Positions 38,579 to 50,072 of a stretch of DNA of 64,000 bases are shown one piece after another; within the stretch, counting starts at the first letter, position 1; each line of letters begins with the position of its first letter. The DNA is from Heracleum sosnowskyi (Eukaryota > Streptophyta > Magnoliopsida > Apiales > Apiaceae), in assembly GCA_030848705.1 (NCBI GenBank), contig JAUIZM010000025.1:1550001-1614000 (forward strand), read 5' to 3'. Below the pieces are notes generated by a model. That model was given only the letters and a program-made list of their open reading frames with translations. It did not search any database and was not told the DNA's origin. Both the position numbers and the translations under genes were made by a program.

Positions 38579-40740
38579 TCAGGCACGGACAGCCCCAAAT
38601 GAACTTTTCTGCAATTCTATAAACCCATAGGGTGACACTACGAGAAAATATCCACAAACCGGCCCGCTTCAATTTTTCTCCATTTTCCTTGTATAGCTCC
38701 CTTTAGAAGTAAACGTAATCGGGCGTCTCCTAGTATCTGCTCCGATTCAGGCACGGACAGCCGCAAATGAAGTTTTCTGCAACTCTATAAACCCATAGGG
38801 TCAAACTACGAGAAAATATCTACAAAACGGCCCGCGTCAATTTTTCCCCATTTTCCCTGTATAGCTCCTTTTAGAGGTAAACGTAATCGGGCGTCTCCTG
38901 GTATCTGCTCCGATTCAGGCACAGACAGCCCCAAATGAACTTTTCTGCAATTCTATAAACCCATAGGGTCACACTACGAGAAAATATCCACAAACCGGCC
39001 CGCTTCAATTTTTCTCCATTTTCCTTGTATAGCTCCCTTTAGAAGTAAACGTAATCGGGCGTCTCCTGGTATCTGCTCCAATTCAGGCACGGACAGCCGC
39101 AAATGAAGTTTTCTGCAACTCTATAAACCCATAGGGTTAAACTACGAGAAAATATCTACAAAACGGCCCGCTTCAATTTTTCCCCATTTTCCTTGTATAG
39201 CTCCCTTTAGAGGTAAACGTAATCGGGCGTCTCCTGGTATCTGCTCCGATTCAGGCACAGACAGCCCCAAATGAACTTTTCTGCAACTCTATAAACCCAT
39301 AGGGTCAAACTACGAGAAAATATCTACAAAACGGCCCGCTTCAATTTTCCCCATTTTCCTTGTATAGCTCCCTTTAGAGGTAAACGTAATCGGGCGTCTC
39401 CTGGTATCTGCTCCGATTCAGGCACGTACAACCCCAAATGAACTTTTCTGCAATTCTATAAACCCATAGGGTCACACTACGAGAAAATATCCACAAACCG
39501 GCCCGCTTCAATTTTTCTCCATTTTCCTTGTATAGCTCCCTTTAGAAGTAAACGTAATCGAGCGTCTCCTAGTATCTGCTCCGATTCAGGCACGGACAGC
39601 CGCAAATGAAGTTTTCTGCAACTCTATAAACCCATAGGACCAACTACGAGAAAATATCTACAAAGCGGCCCGCTTCAATTTTTCCCCATTTTCCTTGTAT
39701 AGCTCCCTTTAGAGGTAAACGTAATCGGACGTCTCCTGGTATCTGCTCCGATTCAGGCACGGACAGCCCAAATGAACTTTTCTGCAATTCTATAAACCCA
39801 TAGGGTGACACTACGAGAAAATATCCACAAACCGGCCCGCTTCAATTTTTCTCCATTTTCCTTGTATATCTCCCTTTAGAAGTAAACGTAATCGGGCGTC
39901 TCCTAGTATCTGCTCCGATTCAGGCACGGACAGCCGCAAATGAAGTTTTCTGCAACTCTATAAACCCATAGGGTCAAACTACGAGAAAATATCTACAAAA
40001 CGGCCCGCGTCAATTTTTCCCCATTTTCCTTGTATAGCTCCTTTTAGAGGTAAACGTAATCGGGCGTCTCCTGGTATCTGCTCCGATTCAGGCACAGACA
40101 GCCCCAAATGAACTTTTCTGCAATTCTATAAACCCATAGGGTCACACTACGAGAAAATATCCACAAACCGGCCCGCTTCAATTTTTCTCCATTTTCCTTG
40201 TATAGCTCCCTTTAGAAGTAAACGTAATCGGGCGTCTCCTGGTATCTGCTCCAATTCAGGCACGGACAGCCGCAAATGAAGTTTTCTGCAACTCTATAAA
40301 CCCATAGGGTCAAACTACGAGAAAATATCTACAAAACGACCCGCTTCAATTTTTCCCCATTTTCCTTGTATAGCTCCCTTTAGAGGTAAACGTAATCGGG
40401 CGTCTCCTGGTATCTGCTCCGATTCAGATACGGACAGCCCCAAATGAACTTTTCTGCAATTCTATAAACCCATAGGGTCACACTACGAGAAAATATCCAC
40501 AAACCGGCCCGCTTCAATTTTTCTCCATTTTCCTTGTATAGCTCCCTTTAGAAGTAAACGTAATCGGGCGTCTCCTAGTATCTGCTCCGATTCAGGCACG
40601 GACAACCGCAAATGAAGTTTTCTGCAACTCTATAAACCCATAGGGTCAAACTACGAGAAAATATCTACAAAACGGCCCGCTTCAATTTTTCCCCATTTTC
40701 CTTGTATAGCTCCCTTTAGAGGTAAACGTAATCGGGCGTC
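38579..40740 (+). repeat. 19-monomer HOR, 3189 bp spacing (copy 2, partial)
   Basis: This stretch repeats about the first 2.2 kb of the unit at 35390. Differences include AATCGAGCGTCTCCTAG near 39560 and AATCGGACGTC near 39725. In-register match ends near 40760, where type C monomers begin. Confidence 0.75.
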
Positions 40741-41103
40741 TCCTGGTATCTGCTCCGATTCAGGCACAGACAGCCCCAAATGAACTTTTCTGTAATTCTA
40801 TAAACCCATTGGGTCAAACTACGAGAAAATATCCACAAAATGACCCGGTTCAATTTTTCTCCATTTTCCTTGTATAGCTCCCTTTAGAGGTAAACGTAAT
40901 CGAGCGTCTCTTGGTATCTGCTCCGATTCAGGCACAGACAGCCCCAAATGAACTTTTCTGCAATTCTATCAACCCATTGGGTCAAACTACGAGAAAATAT
41001 CCACAAAATGACCCGGTTCAATTTTTCTCCATTTTCCTTGAATAGCTCCCTTTAGAAGTAAACGTAATCGAGTGTCTCCTGGTATCTGCTCCGATTCAGG
41101 CAC
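40600..41103 (+). repeat. 3-monomer duplication, 504 bp (copy 1)
   Basis: A B-C-C trio repeats at 504 bp. CTATCAACCCATTGGG lies at 40966 and 41470. The copies differ at a few sites, such as AATCGAGCGTCTCTTGG near 40900 against AATCGGGCGTCTCTTGG near 41404. Confidence 0.78.
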
Positions 41104-42800
41104 GGACAGCCGTAAATGAAGTTTTCTGCAACTCTATAAACCCATAGGGTCAATCTACGAGAAAATATCTACAAAACGGCCCGCTTCAATTTTTCCCCAT
41201 TTTCCTTGTATAGCTCCCTTTAGAGGTAAACGTAATCGGGCGTCTCCTGGTATCTGCTCCGATTCAGGCACAGACAGCCCCAAATGAACTTTTCTGCAAT
41301 TCTATAAACCCATTGGGTCAAACTACGAGAAAATATCCACAAAATGACCCGGTTCAATTTTTCTCCATTTTCCTTGTATAGCTCCCTTTAGAGGTAAACG
41401 TAATCGGGCGTCTCTTGGTATCTGCTCCGATTCAGGCACAGACAGCCCCAAATGAACTTTTCTGCAATTCTATCAACCCATTGGGTCAAACTACGAGAAA
41501 ATATCCACAAAATGACCCGGTTCAATTTTTCTCCATTTTCCTTGAATAGCTCCCTTTAGAAGTAAACGTAATCGAGTGTCTCCTGGTATCTGCTCCGATT
41601 CAGGCACGGACAGCCGCAAATGAAGTTTTATGCAACTCTATAAACCCATAGGGTCAAACTATGAGAAAATATCTACAAAATGGTCCGCTTCAATTTTCCC
41701 CCATTTTCCTTGTATAGCTCCCTTTAGAGGTAAACGTAATCGGGCGTCTCCTGGTATCTGCTCCGATTCAGGCACAGACAGTCCCAAATGAACTTTTCTG
41801 CAATTTTATAAACCCATTGGGTCAAACTACGAGAAAATATCCACAAAATGACCCGGTTCAATTTTTCTCTATTTTCCTTGAATAGCTCCCTTTAGAAGTA
41901 AACGTAATCGAGCGTCTCCTGGTATCTGCTCCGATTCAGGCACAGACAGCCGCAAATGAAGTTTTCTGCAACTCTATAAACCCATAGGGTCAAACTACGA
42001 GGAAATATCTACAAAACGGCCCGCTTCAATTTTTCCCCATTTTCCTTGTATAGCTCCCTTTATAGGTAAACGTAATCGGGCGTCTCCTGGTATCTGCTCC
42101 GATTCAGGCACGGACAGCCCCAAATGAACTTTTCTGCAATTCTATAAACCCATAGGGTCACACTATGAGAAAATATCCACAAACCGGCCCGCTTCAATTT
42201 TTCTCCATTTTCCTTGTATAGCTCCCTTTAGAAGTAAACGTAATCGGGCGTCTCCTGGTATCTGCTCCGATTCAGGCACGGATAGCCGCAAATGAAGTCT
42301 TCTGCAACTCTATAAACCCATAGGGTCAAACTACGAGAAAATATCCACAAACCGGCCCGCTTCAATTTTTCCCCATTTTTCTTGTATAGCTCCCTTTAGA
42401 AGTAAACGTAATCGGGCGTGTCCTGGTATCTGCTCCGATTCAGGCACGGACAGCCGCAAATGAAGTTTTCTGCAACTCTATAAACCCATAGGGTCAAACT
42501 ACGAGAAAATATCTACGAAACGGCCCGCGTCAATTTTTCCCCATTTTCCTTGTATAGCTCCCTTTAGAGGTAAACGTAATAGGGCGTCTCCTGGTATCTG
42601 CTCTGATTCAGGCACAGACAGCCCCAAATTAACTTTTCTGCAATTCTATAAACCCATAGGGTCACACTACGAGAAAATATCCACAAACCGGCCCGCTTCA
42701 ATTTTTCTCTATTTTCCTTGTATAGCTTCCTTTAGAGGTAAACGTAATCGGGCGTCTCCTCGTATCTGCTCCGATTCAGGCACGAACAGCCGCAAATGAA
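41100..42800 (+). repeat. 24-monomer spaced repeat, offset 4027 bp (copy 1)
   Basis: This stretch matches about 45127-46827. Shared markers include CTATCAACCC at 41470/45497, GAAGTTTTATGCAAC at 41622/45649, GATAGCCGCAAATGAAGTC at 42281/46308, GCGTGTCCTGG near 42415/46442, AACGTAATAGGG near 42572/46599 and AAATTAACTTTTC near 42627/46654. Confidence 0.8.
41104..41607 (+). repeat. 3-monomer duplication, 504 bp (copy 2)
   Basis: This is the tandem second trio. The same trio, or its parts, recurs near 44156, 45497, 49528 and 50368, judged from CTATCAACCC. The trio is thus a building block of the 41-51 kb HORs. Confidence 0.75.
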
Positions 42801-42990
42801 GTTTTCTGCAACTCTATAAACCCATAGGACAAACTACGAGAAAATATCTACAAAGCGGCCCGCTTCAATTTTTCCCCATTTTCCTTGTATAGCTCCCTTT
42901 AGAGGTAAACGTAATCGGGCGTCTCCTGGTATCTGCTCCGATTCAGGCACGGACAGCCCCAAATGAACTTTTCTGCAATTCTATAAACCC

Positions 42991-44290
42991 ATAGGGTGAC
43001 ACTACGAGAAAATATCCACAAACCGGCCCGCTTCAATTTTTCTCCATTTTCCTTGTATAGCTCCCTTTAGAAGTAAACGTAATCGGGCGTCTCCTAGTAT
43101 CTGCTCCGATTCAGGCACGGACAGCCGCAAATGAAGTTTTCTGCAACTCTATAAACCCATAGGGTCAAACTACGAGAAAATATCTACAAAACGGCCCGCG
43201 TCAATTTTTCCCCATTTTCCTTGTATAGCTCCTTTTAGAGGTAAACGTAATCGGGCGTCTCCTGGTATCTGCTCCGATTCAGGCACAGACAGCCCCAAAT
43301 GAACTTTTCTGCAATTCTATAAACCCATAGGGTCACACTACGAGAAAATATCCACAAACCGGCCCGCTTCAATTTTTCTCCATTTTCCTTGTATAGCTCC
43401 CTTTAGAAGTAAACGTAATCGGGCGTCTCCTGGTATCTGCTCCAATTCAGGCACGGACAGCCGCAAATGAAGTTTTCTGCAACTCTATAAACCCATAGGG
43501 TCAAACTACGAGAAAATATCTACAAAACGGCCCGCTTCAATTTTTCCCCATTTTCCTTGTATAGCTCCCTTTAGAGGTAAACGTAATCGGGCGTCTCCTG
43601 GTATCTGCTCCGATTCAGATACGGACAGCCCCAAATGAACTTTTCTGCAATTCTATAAACCCATAGGGTCACACTACGAGAAAATATCCACAAACCGGCC
43701 CGCTTCAATTTTTCTCCATTTTCCTTGTATAGCTCCCTTTAGAAGTAAACGTAATCGGGCGTCTCCTAGTATCTGCTCCGATTCAGGCACGGACAACCGC
43801 AAATGAAGTTTTCTGCAACTCTATAAACCCATAGGGTCAAACTAGGAGAAATATCTACAAAACGGCCCGCTTCAATTTTTCCCCATTTTCCTTGTATAGC
43901 TCCCTTTAGAGGTAAACGTAATCGGGCGTCTCCTGGTATCTGCTCCGATTCAGGCACAGACAGCCCCAAATGAACTTTTCTGCAATTCTATAAACCCATT
44001 GGGTCAAACTACGAGAAAATATCCACAAAATGACCCGGTTCAATTTTTCTCCATTTTCCTTGTATAGCTCCCTTTAGAGGTAAACGTAATCGAGCGTCTC
44101 TTGGTATCTGCTCCGATTCAGGCACAGACAGCCCCAAATGAACTTTTCTGCAATTCTATCAACCCATTGGGTCAAACTACGAGAAAATATCCACAAAATG
44201 ACCCGGTTCAATTTTTCTCCATTTTCCTTGAATAGCTCCCTTTAGAAGTAAACGTAATCGAGTGTCTCCTGGTATCTGCTCCGATTCAGG
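42991..44290 (+). repeat. 19-monomer HOR (copy 2, partial)
   Basis: This partial copy is about 1.3 kb. It carries the one-base deletion near 43846, giving a 167 bp monomer. The match ends near 44290, where the monomers become irregular in length. Confidence 0.7.
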
Positions 44291-45126
44291 CACGGACAGC
44301 CGCAAATGAATTTTATGCAACTCTATAAACCCATAGGGTCAAACTACGAGAAAATATCTACAAAACGGCCCGCTTCAATTTTTCCCCATTTTCCTTGTAT
44401 AGCTCCCTTTAGAGGTAAACGTAATCGGGCGTCTCCTGGTATCTGCTCCGATTCAGATACGGACAGCCCCAAATGAACTTTTCTGCAATTCTATAAACCC
44501 ATAGGGTCACAACGAGAAAATATCCACAAACCGGCCCGCTTCAATTTTTCCCCATTTTCCTTGTATAGCTCCCTTTAGAGGTAAACGTAATCGGGCGTCT
44601 CCTGGTATCTGCTCCGATTCAGGCACGGACAGCCCCAAATGAACTTTTCTGCAATTCTATAAACCCATAGGGTGACACTACGAGAAAATATCCACAAACC
44701 GGCCCGCTTCAATTTTTCTCCATTTTCCTTGTATAGCTCCCTTTAGAAGTAAACGTAATCGGGCGTCTCCTAGTATCTGCTCCGATTCAGGCACGGACAG
44801 CCGCAAATGAAGTTTTCTACAACTCTATAAACCCATAGGGTCAAACTACGAGAAAATATCTACAAAACGGCCCGCTTCAATTTTTCCCCATTTTCCTTGT
44901 ATAGCTCCCTTTAGAGGTAAACGTAATCGGGCGTCTCCTGGTATCTGCTCCGATTCAGGCACAGACAGCCCCAAATGAACTTTTCTGCAATTCTATAAAC
45001 CCATTGGGTCAAACTATGAGAAAATATCCACAAAATGACCCGGTTCAATTTTTCTCCATTTTCCTTGAATAGCTCCCTTTAGAAGTAAACGTAATCGAGT
45101 GTCTCCTGGTATCTGCTCCGATTCAG
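44291..45126 (+). repeat. Irregular stretch of about 5 monomers with short copies
   Basis: Monomer length is disturbed here. AATGAATTTTATG near 44307 lacks one base, and GGGTCACAACGAG near 44507 lacks three bases of GGGTCACACTACGAG. The stretch lies between the end of the partial 19-mer and the start of the second 24-mer-spaced copy, so it is probably an exchange boundary. Confidence 0.72.
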
Positions 45127-45169
45127 GCACGGACAGCCGCAAATGAAGTTTTCTGCAACTCTATAAACC

Positions 45170-48100
45170 CATAGGGTCAAACTACGAGAAAATATCTACA
45201 AAACGGCCCGCTTCAATTTTTCCCCATTTTCCTTGTATAGCTCCCTTTAGAGGTAAACGTAATCGGGCGTCTCCTGGTATCTGCTCCGATTCAGGCACAG
45301 ACAGCCCCAAATGAACTTTTCTGCAATTCTATAAACCCATTGGGTCAAACTACGAGAAAATATCCACAAAATGACCCGGTTCAATTTTTTTCCATTTTCC
45401 TCGTATAGCTCCCTTTAGAGGTAAACGTAATCGGGCGTCTCTTGGTATCTGCTCCGATTCAGGCACAGACAGCCCCAAATGAACTTTTCTGCAATTCTAT
45501 CAACCCATTGGGTCAAACTACGAGAAAATATCCACAAAATGACCCGGTTCAATTTTTCTCCATTTTCCTTGAATAGCTCCCTTTAGAAGTAAACGTAATC
45601 GAGTGTCTCCTGGTATCTGCTCCGATTCAGGCACGGACAACCGCAAATGAAGTTTTATGCAACTCTATAAACCCATAGGGTCAAACTATGAGAAAATATC
45701 TACAAAATGGCCCGCTTCAATTTCCCCGCATTTTCCTTGTATAGCTCCCTTTAGAGGTAAACGTAATCGGGCGTCTCCTGGTATCTGCTCCGATTCAGGC
45801 ACAGACAGTCCCAAATGAACTTTTCTGCAATTTTATAAACCCATTGGGTCAAACTACGAGAAAATATCCACAAAATGACCCGGTTCAATTTTTCTCCATT
45901 TTCCTTGAATAGCTCCCTTTAGAAGTAAACGTAATCGAGCGTCTCCAGGTATCTACTCCGATACAGGCACGGACAGCCGCAAATGAAGTTTTCTGCAACT
46001 CTATAAACCCATAGGGTCAAACTACGAGGAAATATCTACAAAACGGCCCGCTTCAATTTTTCCCCATTTTCCTTGTATAGCTCCCTTTATAGGTAAACGT
46101 AATCGGGCGTCTCCTGGTATCTGCTCCGATTCAGGCACGGACAGCCCCAAATGAACTTTTCTGCAATTCTATAAACCCATAGGGTCACAGTATGAGAAAA
46201 TATCCACAAACCGGCCCGCTTCAATTTTTCTCCATTTTCCTTGTATAGCTCCCTTTAGAAGTAAACGTAATCGGGCGTCTCCTGGTATCTGCTCCGATTC
46301 AGGCACGGATAGCCGCAAATGAAGTCTTCTGCAACTCTATAAACCCATAGGGTCAAACTACGAGAAAATATCCACAAACTGGCCCGCTTCAATTTTTCCC
46401 CATTTTTCATGTATAGCTCCCTTTAGAAGTAAACGTAATCGGGCGTGTCCTGGTATCTGCTCCGATTCAGGCACGGACAACCGCAAATGAAGTTTTCTGC
46501 AACTCTATAAACCCATAGGGTCAAACTACGAGAAAATATCTACGAAACGGCCCGCGTCAATTTTTCCCCATTTTCCTTGTATAGCTCCCTTTAGAGGTAA
46601 ACGTAATAGGGGGTCTCCTGGTATCTGCTCTGATTCAGGCACAGACAGCCCCAAATTAACTTTTCTGCAATTCTATAAACCCATAGGGTCACACTACGAG
46701 AAAATATCCACAAACCGGCCCACTTCAATTTTTCTCTATTTTCCTTGTATAGCTTCCTTTAGAGGTAAACGTAATCGGGCGTCTCCTCGTATCTGCTCCG
46801 ATTCAGGCACGGACAGCCGCAAATGATGTTTTCTACAACTCTATAAACCCATAGGGTCAAACTACGAGAAAATATCTACAAAATGGCCCGCTTCAATTTT
46901 TCCCCATTTTCCTTGTATAGCTCCCTTTAGAGGTAAACGTAATCGGGCGTCTCCTGGTATCTGCTCCGATTCAGGCACAGACAGCCCCAAATGAACTTTT
47001 CTGCAATTCTATAAACCCGTAGGGTCACACTATGAGAAAATATCCACAAACCGGCCCGCTTCAATTTTTCTCCATTTTCCTTGTATAGCTCCCTTTAGAA
47101 GTAAACGTAATCGGGCGTCTCCTAGTAACTGCTCCAATTCAGGCACGGACAGCCGCAAATGAAGTTTTCTGCAACTCTATAAACCCATAGGGTCAAACTA
47201 CGAGAAAAAATCTACAAAACGGCCCGATTCAATTTTCCCCCATTTTCCTTGTATAGCTCCCTTTAGAGGTAAACGTAATCGGGCGTCTCCTGGTATCTGC
47301 TCCGATTCAGGCACAGACAGTCCCAAATGAACTTTTCTGCAATTCTATAAACCCATTGGGTCAAACTACGAGAAAATATCCACAAAATGACCCGGTTCAA
47401 TTTTTCTCCATTTTCCTTGAATAGCTCCCTTTAGAAGTAAACGTAATCGGGCGTCTCCTGGTATCTGCTCCGATTCAGGCACGGACAGTCGCAAATGAAG
47501 TTTTCTGCAACTCTATAAACCCATAGGGTCACACTATGAGAAAATATCCACAAACCGGCCCGCTTCAATTTTTCTCCATTTTCCTTGAATAGCTCCCTTT
47601 AGAAGTAAACGTAATCGGGCGTCTCCTGGTATCTGCTCCGATTCAGGCACGGACAGCCCCAAATGAACTTTTCTGCAATTCTATAAACCCATAGGGTCAC
47701 ACTATGAGAAAATATCCACAAACCGGCCCGCTTCAATTTTTCTCCATTTTCCTTGTATAGCTCCCTTTAGAAGTAAACGTAATCGGGCGTCTCCTGGTAT
47801 CTGCTCCGATTCAGGCACGGATAGCCGTAAATGAAGTCTTCTGAAACTCTATAAACCCATAGGGTCAAACTACGAGAAAATATCTACAAAAGGGTCCGCT
47901 TCAATTTTTCCCCATTTTTCTTGTATAGCTCCCTTTAGAAGTAAACGTAATCGGGCGTGTCCTGGTATCTGCTCCGATTCAGGCAAGGACAACCGCAAAT
48001 GAAGTTTTCTGCAACTCTATAAACCCATAGGATCAAACTACGAGAAAATATCTACGAACCGGCCCGCGTCAATTTTTCCCCATTTTCCTTGTATAGCTCC

Positions 48101-48726
48101 CTTTAGAGGTAAACGTAATAGGGCGTCTCCTGTATCTGCTCCGATTCAGGCACAGACAGCCCCAAATGAACTTTTCTGCAATTCTATAAACCCATAGGGT
48201 CACACTACGAGAAAATATCCACAAACCGGCCCGCTTCAATTTTTCTCTATTTTCCTTGTATAGCTTCCTTTAGAGGTAAACGTAATCGGGCGTCTCCTCG
48301 TATCTGCTCCGATTCAGGCAGGGACAACCGCAAATGAAGTTTTCTACAACTCTATAAACCCATAGGGTCAAACTACGAGAAAATATCTACAAAATGGCCC
48401 GCTTCAATTTTTCCCCATTTTCCTTGTATAGCTCCCTTTAGAGGTAAACGTAATCGGGCGTCTCCTGGTATTTGCTTCGATTCAGGCACGGACAGCCCCA
48501 AATGAACTTTTCTGCAATTCTATAAACCCATAGGGTCACACTACGAGAAAATATCCACAAACCGGCCCGCTTCAATTTTTCTCCATTTTCCTTGTATAGC
48601 TCCCTTTAGAAGTAAACGTAATCGGGCGTCTCCTAGTATCTGCTCCGATTCAGGCACAGACAGTCCCAAATGAACTTTTCTGCAATTCTATAAACCCATT
48701 GGGTCAAACTACGAGAAAATATCCAC
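45170..48726 (+). repeat. 29-monomer HOR, 4872 bp spacing (copy 1)
   Basis: Position x matches about x+4872. Markers are GATAGCCGCAAATGAAGTC at 46308/51179, AGAAAAAATCTAC near 47203/52075, GATAGCCGTAAATG at 47820/52692 with TTCTGAAACTC, CAGGCAGGGAC near 48315/53187, and CTATCAACCC at 45497/50368. Its first part is also the second copy of the 24-mer-spaced repeat. Confidence 0.83.
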
Positions 48727-49232
48727 AAAATGACCCGGTTCAATTTTTCTCCATTTTCCTTGAATAGCTCCCTTCAGAAGTAAACGTAATCGAGCGTCTC
48801 CTGGTATCTGCTCCGATTCAGGCACGGACAGCCGCAAATGAAGTTTTCTGCAACTCTATAAACCCATAGGGTCAAACTACGAGGAAATATCTACAAAACG
48901 GCCCGCTTCAATTTTTCCCCATTTTCCTTGTATAGCTCCCTTTATAGGTAAACGTAATCGGGCGTCTCCTGGTATCTGCTCCGATTCAGGCACAGACAGC
49001 CCTAAATGAACTTTTCTGCAATTCTATAAACCCATAGGGTCAAACTACGAGAAAATATCCACAAAATGACCCGGTTCAATTTTTCTCCATTTTCCTTGAA
49101 TAGCTCCCTTTAGAAGTAAACGTAATCGAGTGTCTCCTGGTATCTGCTCCGATTCAGGCACGGACAGCCGCAAATGAAGTTTTCTGCAACTCTATAAACC
49201 CATAGGGTCAAACTACGAGAAAATATCTACAA

Positions 49233-50072
49233 AACGGCCCGCTTCAATTTTTCCCCATTTTCCTTGTATAGCTCCCTTTAGAGGTAAACGTAATCGGGCG
49301 TCTCCGGGTATCTGCTCCGATTCAGGCACAGACAGCCCCAAATGAACTTTTCTGCAATTCTATAAACCCATTGGGTCAAACTACGAGAAAATATCCACAA
49401 AATGACCCGGTTCAATTTTTCTCCATTTTCCTTGTATAGCTCCCTTTAGAGGTAAACGTAATCGGGCGTCTCTTGATATCTGCTCCGATTCAGGCACAGA
49501 CAGCCCCAAATGAACTTTTCTGCAATTCTATCAACCCATTGGGTCAAACTACGAGAAAATATCCACAAAATGACCCGGTTCAATTTTTCTCCATTTTCCT
49601 TGAATAGCTCCCTTTAGAAGTAAACGTAATCGAGTGTCTCCTGGTATCTGCTCCGATTCAGGCACGGACAGCCGCAAATGAAGTTTTATGCAACTCTATA
49701 AACCCATAGGGTCAAACTATGAGAAAATATCTTCAAAATGGCCCGCTTCAATTTTCCCCCATTTTCCTTGTATAGCTCCCTTTAGAGGTAAACGTAATCG
49801 GGCGTCTCCTGGTATCTGCTCCGATTCAGGCACAGACAGTCCCAAAATAACTTTTCTGCAATTTTATAAACCCATTGGGTCAAACTACGAGAAAATATCC
49901 ACAAAATGACCCGGTTCAATTTTTCTCCATTTTCCTTGAATAGCTCCCTTTAGAAGTAAACGTAATCGAGCGTCTCCTGGTATCTGCTCCGATTCAGGCA
50001 CGGACAGCCGCAAATGAAGTTTTCTGCAACTCTATAAACCCATAGGGTCAAACTACGAGGAAATATCTACAA
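49233..50072 (+). repeat. 5-monomer duplication, 840 bp (copy 1)
   Basis: Position x matches x+840. TCTCCGGGTATC lies at 49301 and 50141, CTATCAACCC at 49528 and 50368, and GAAAATATCTTCAAAATGG near 49722 and 50562. The unit contains B, C and C-like monomers plus the CCCAAAATAAC variant near 49841. Confidence 0.87.

Larger units (their letters stand above)
37247..38590 (+). repeat. Strict AB dimer block, four 336 bp units
   Basis: Four consecutive dimers (37247-37582, 37583-37918, 37919-38254 and 38255-38590) are each exactly 336 bp and nearly identical, alternating A and B types. GATTCAGATACGG precedes the dimers at 37247, 37583 and 38255, while GATTCAGGCACGG precedes the one at 37919. There is therefore also a 672 bp tetramer period. 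This is the clearest view of the dimer that underlies the whole array. Confidence 0.88.
39800..42990 (+). repeat. 19-monomer HOR, about 3191 bp (copy 1, approximate ends)
   Basis: Markers repeat 3190-3191 bp downstream: GATTCAGATACGG at 40421 and 43612, and CGAGCGTCTCTTGG at 40901 and 44091. The one-base change in offset between these two markers is explained by a single-base deletion near 43846 (CTAGGAGAAATATC), which lies between them in copy 2. Confidence 0.75.

Noticed and set aside
49688..49909. 73-codon plus-strand reading frame, repeated at 50528-50749
   Set aside because: Both copies lie in the 840 bp tandem duplication. The translation simply reads one monomer and part of the next, so the protein repeats its own beginning. 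There is no sign of coding constraint.
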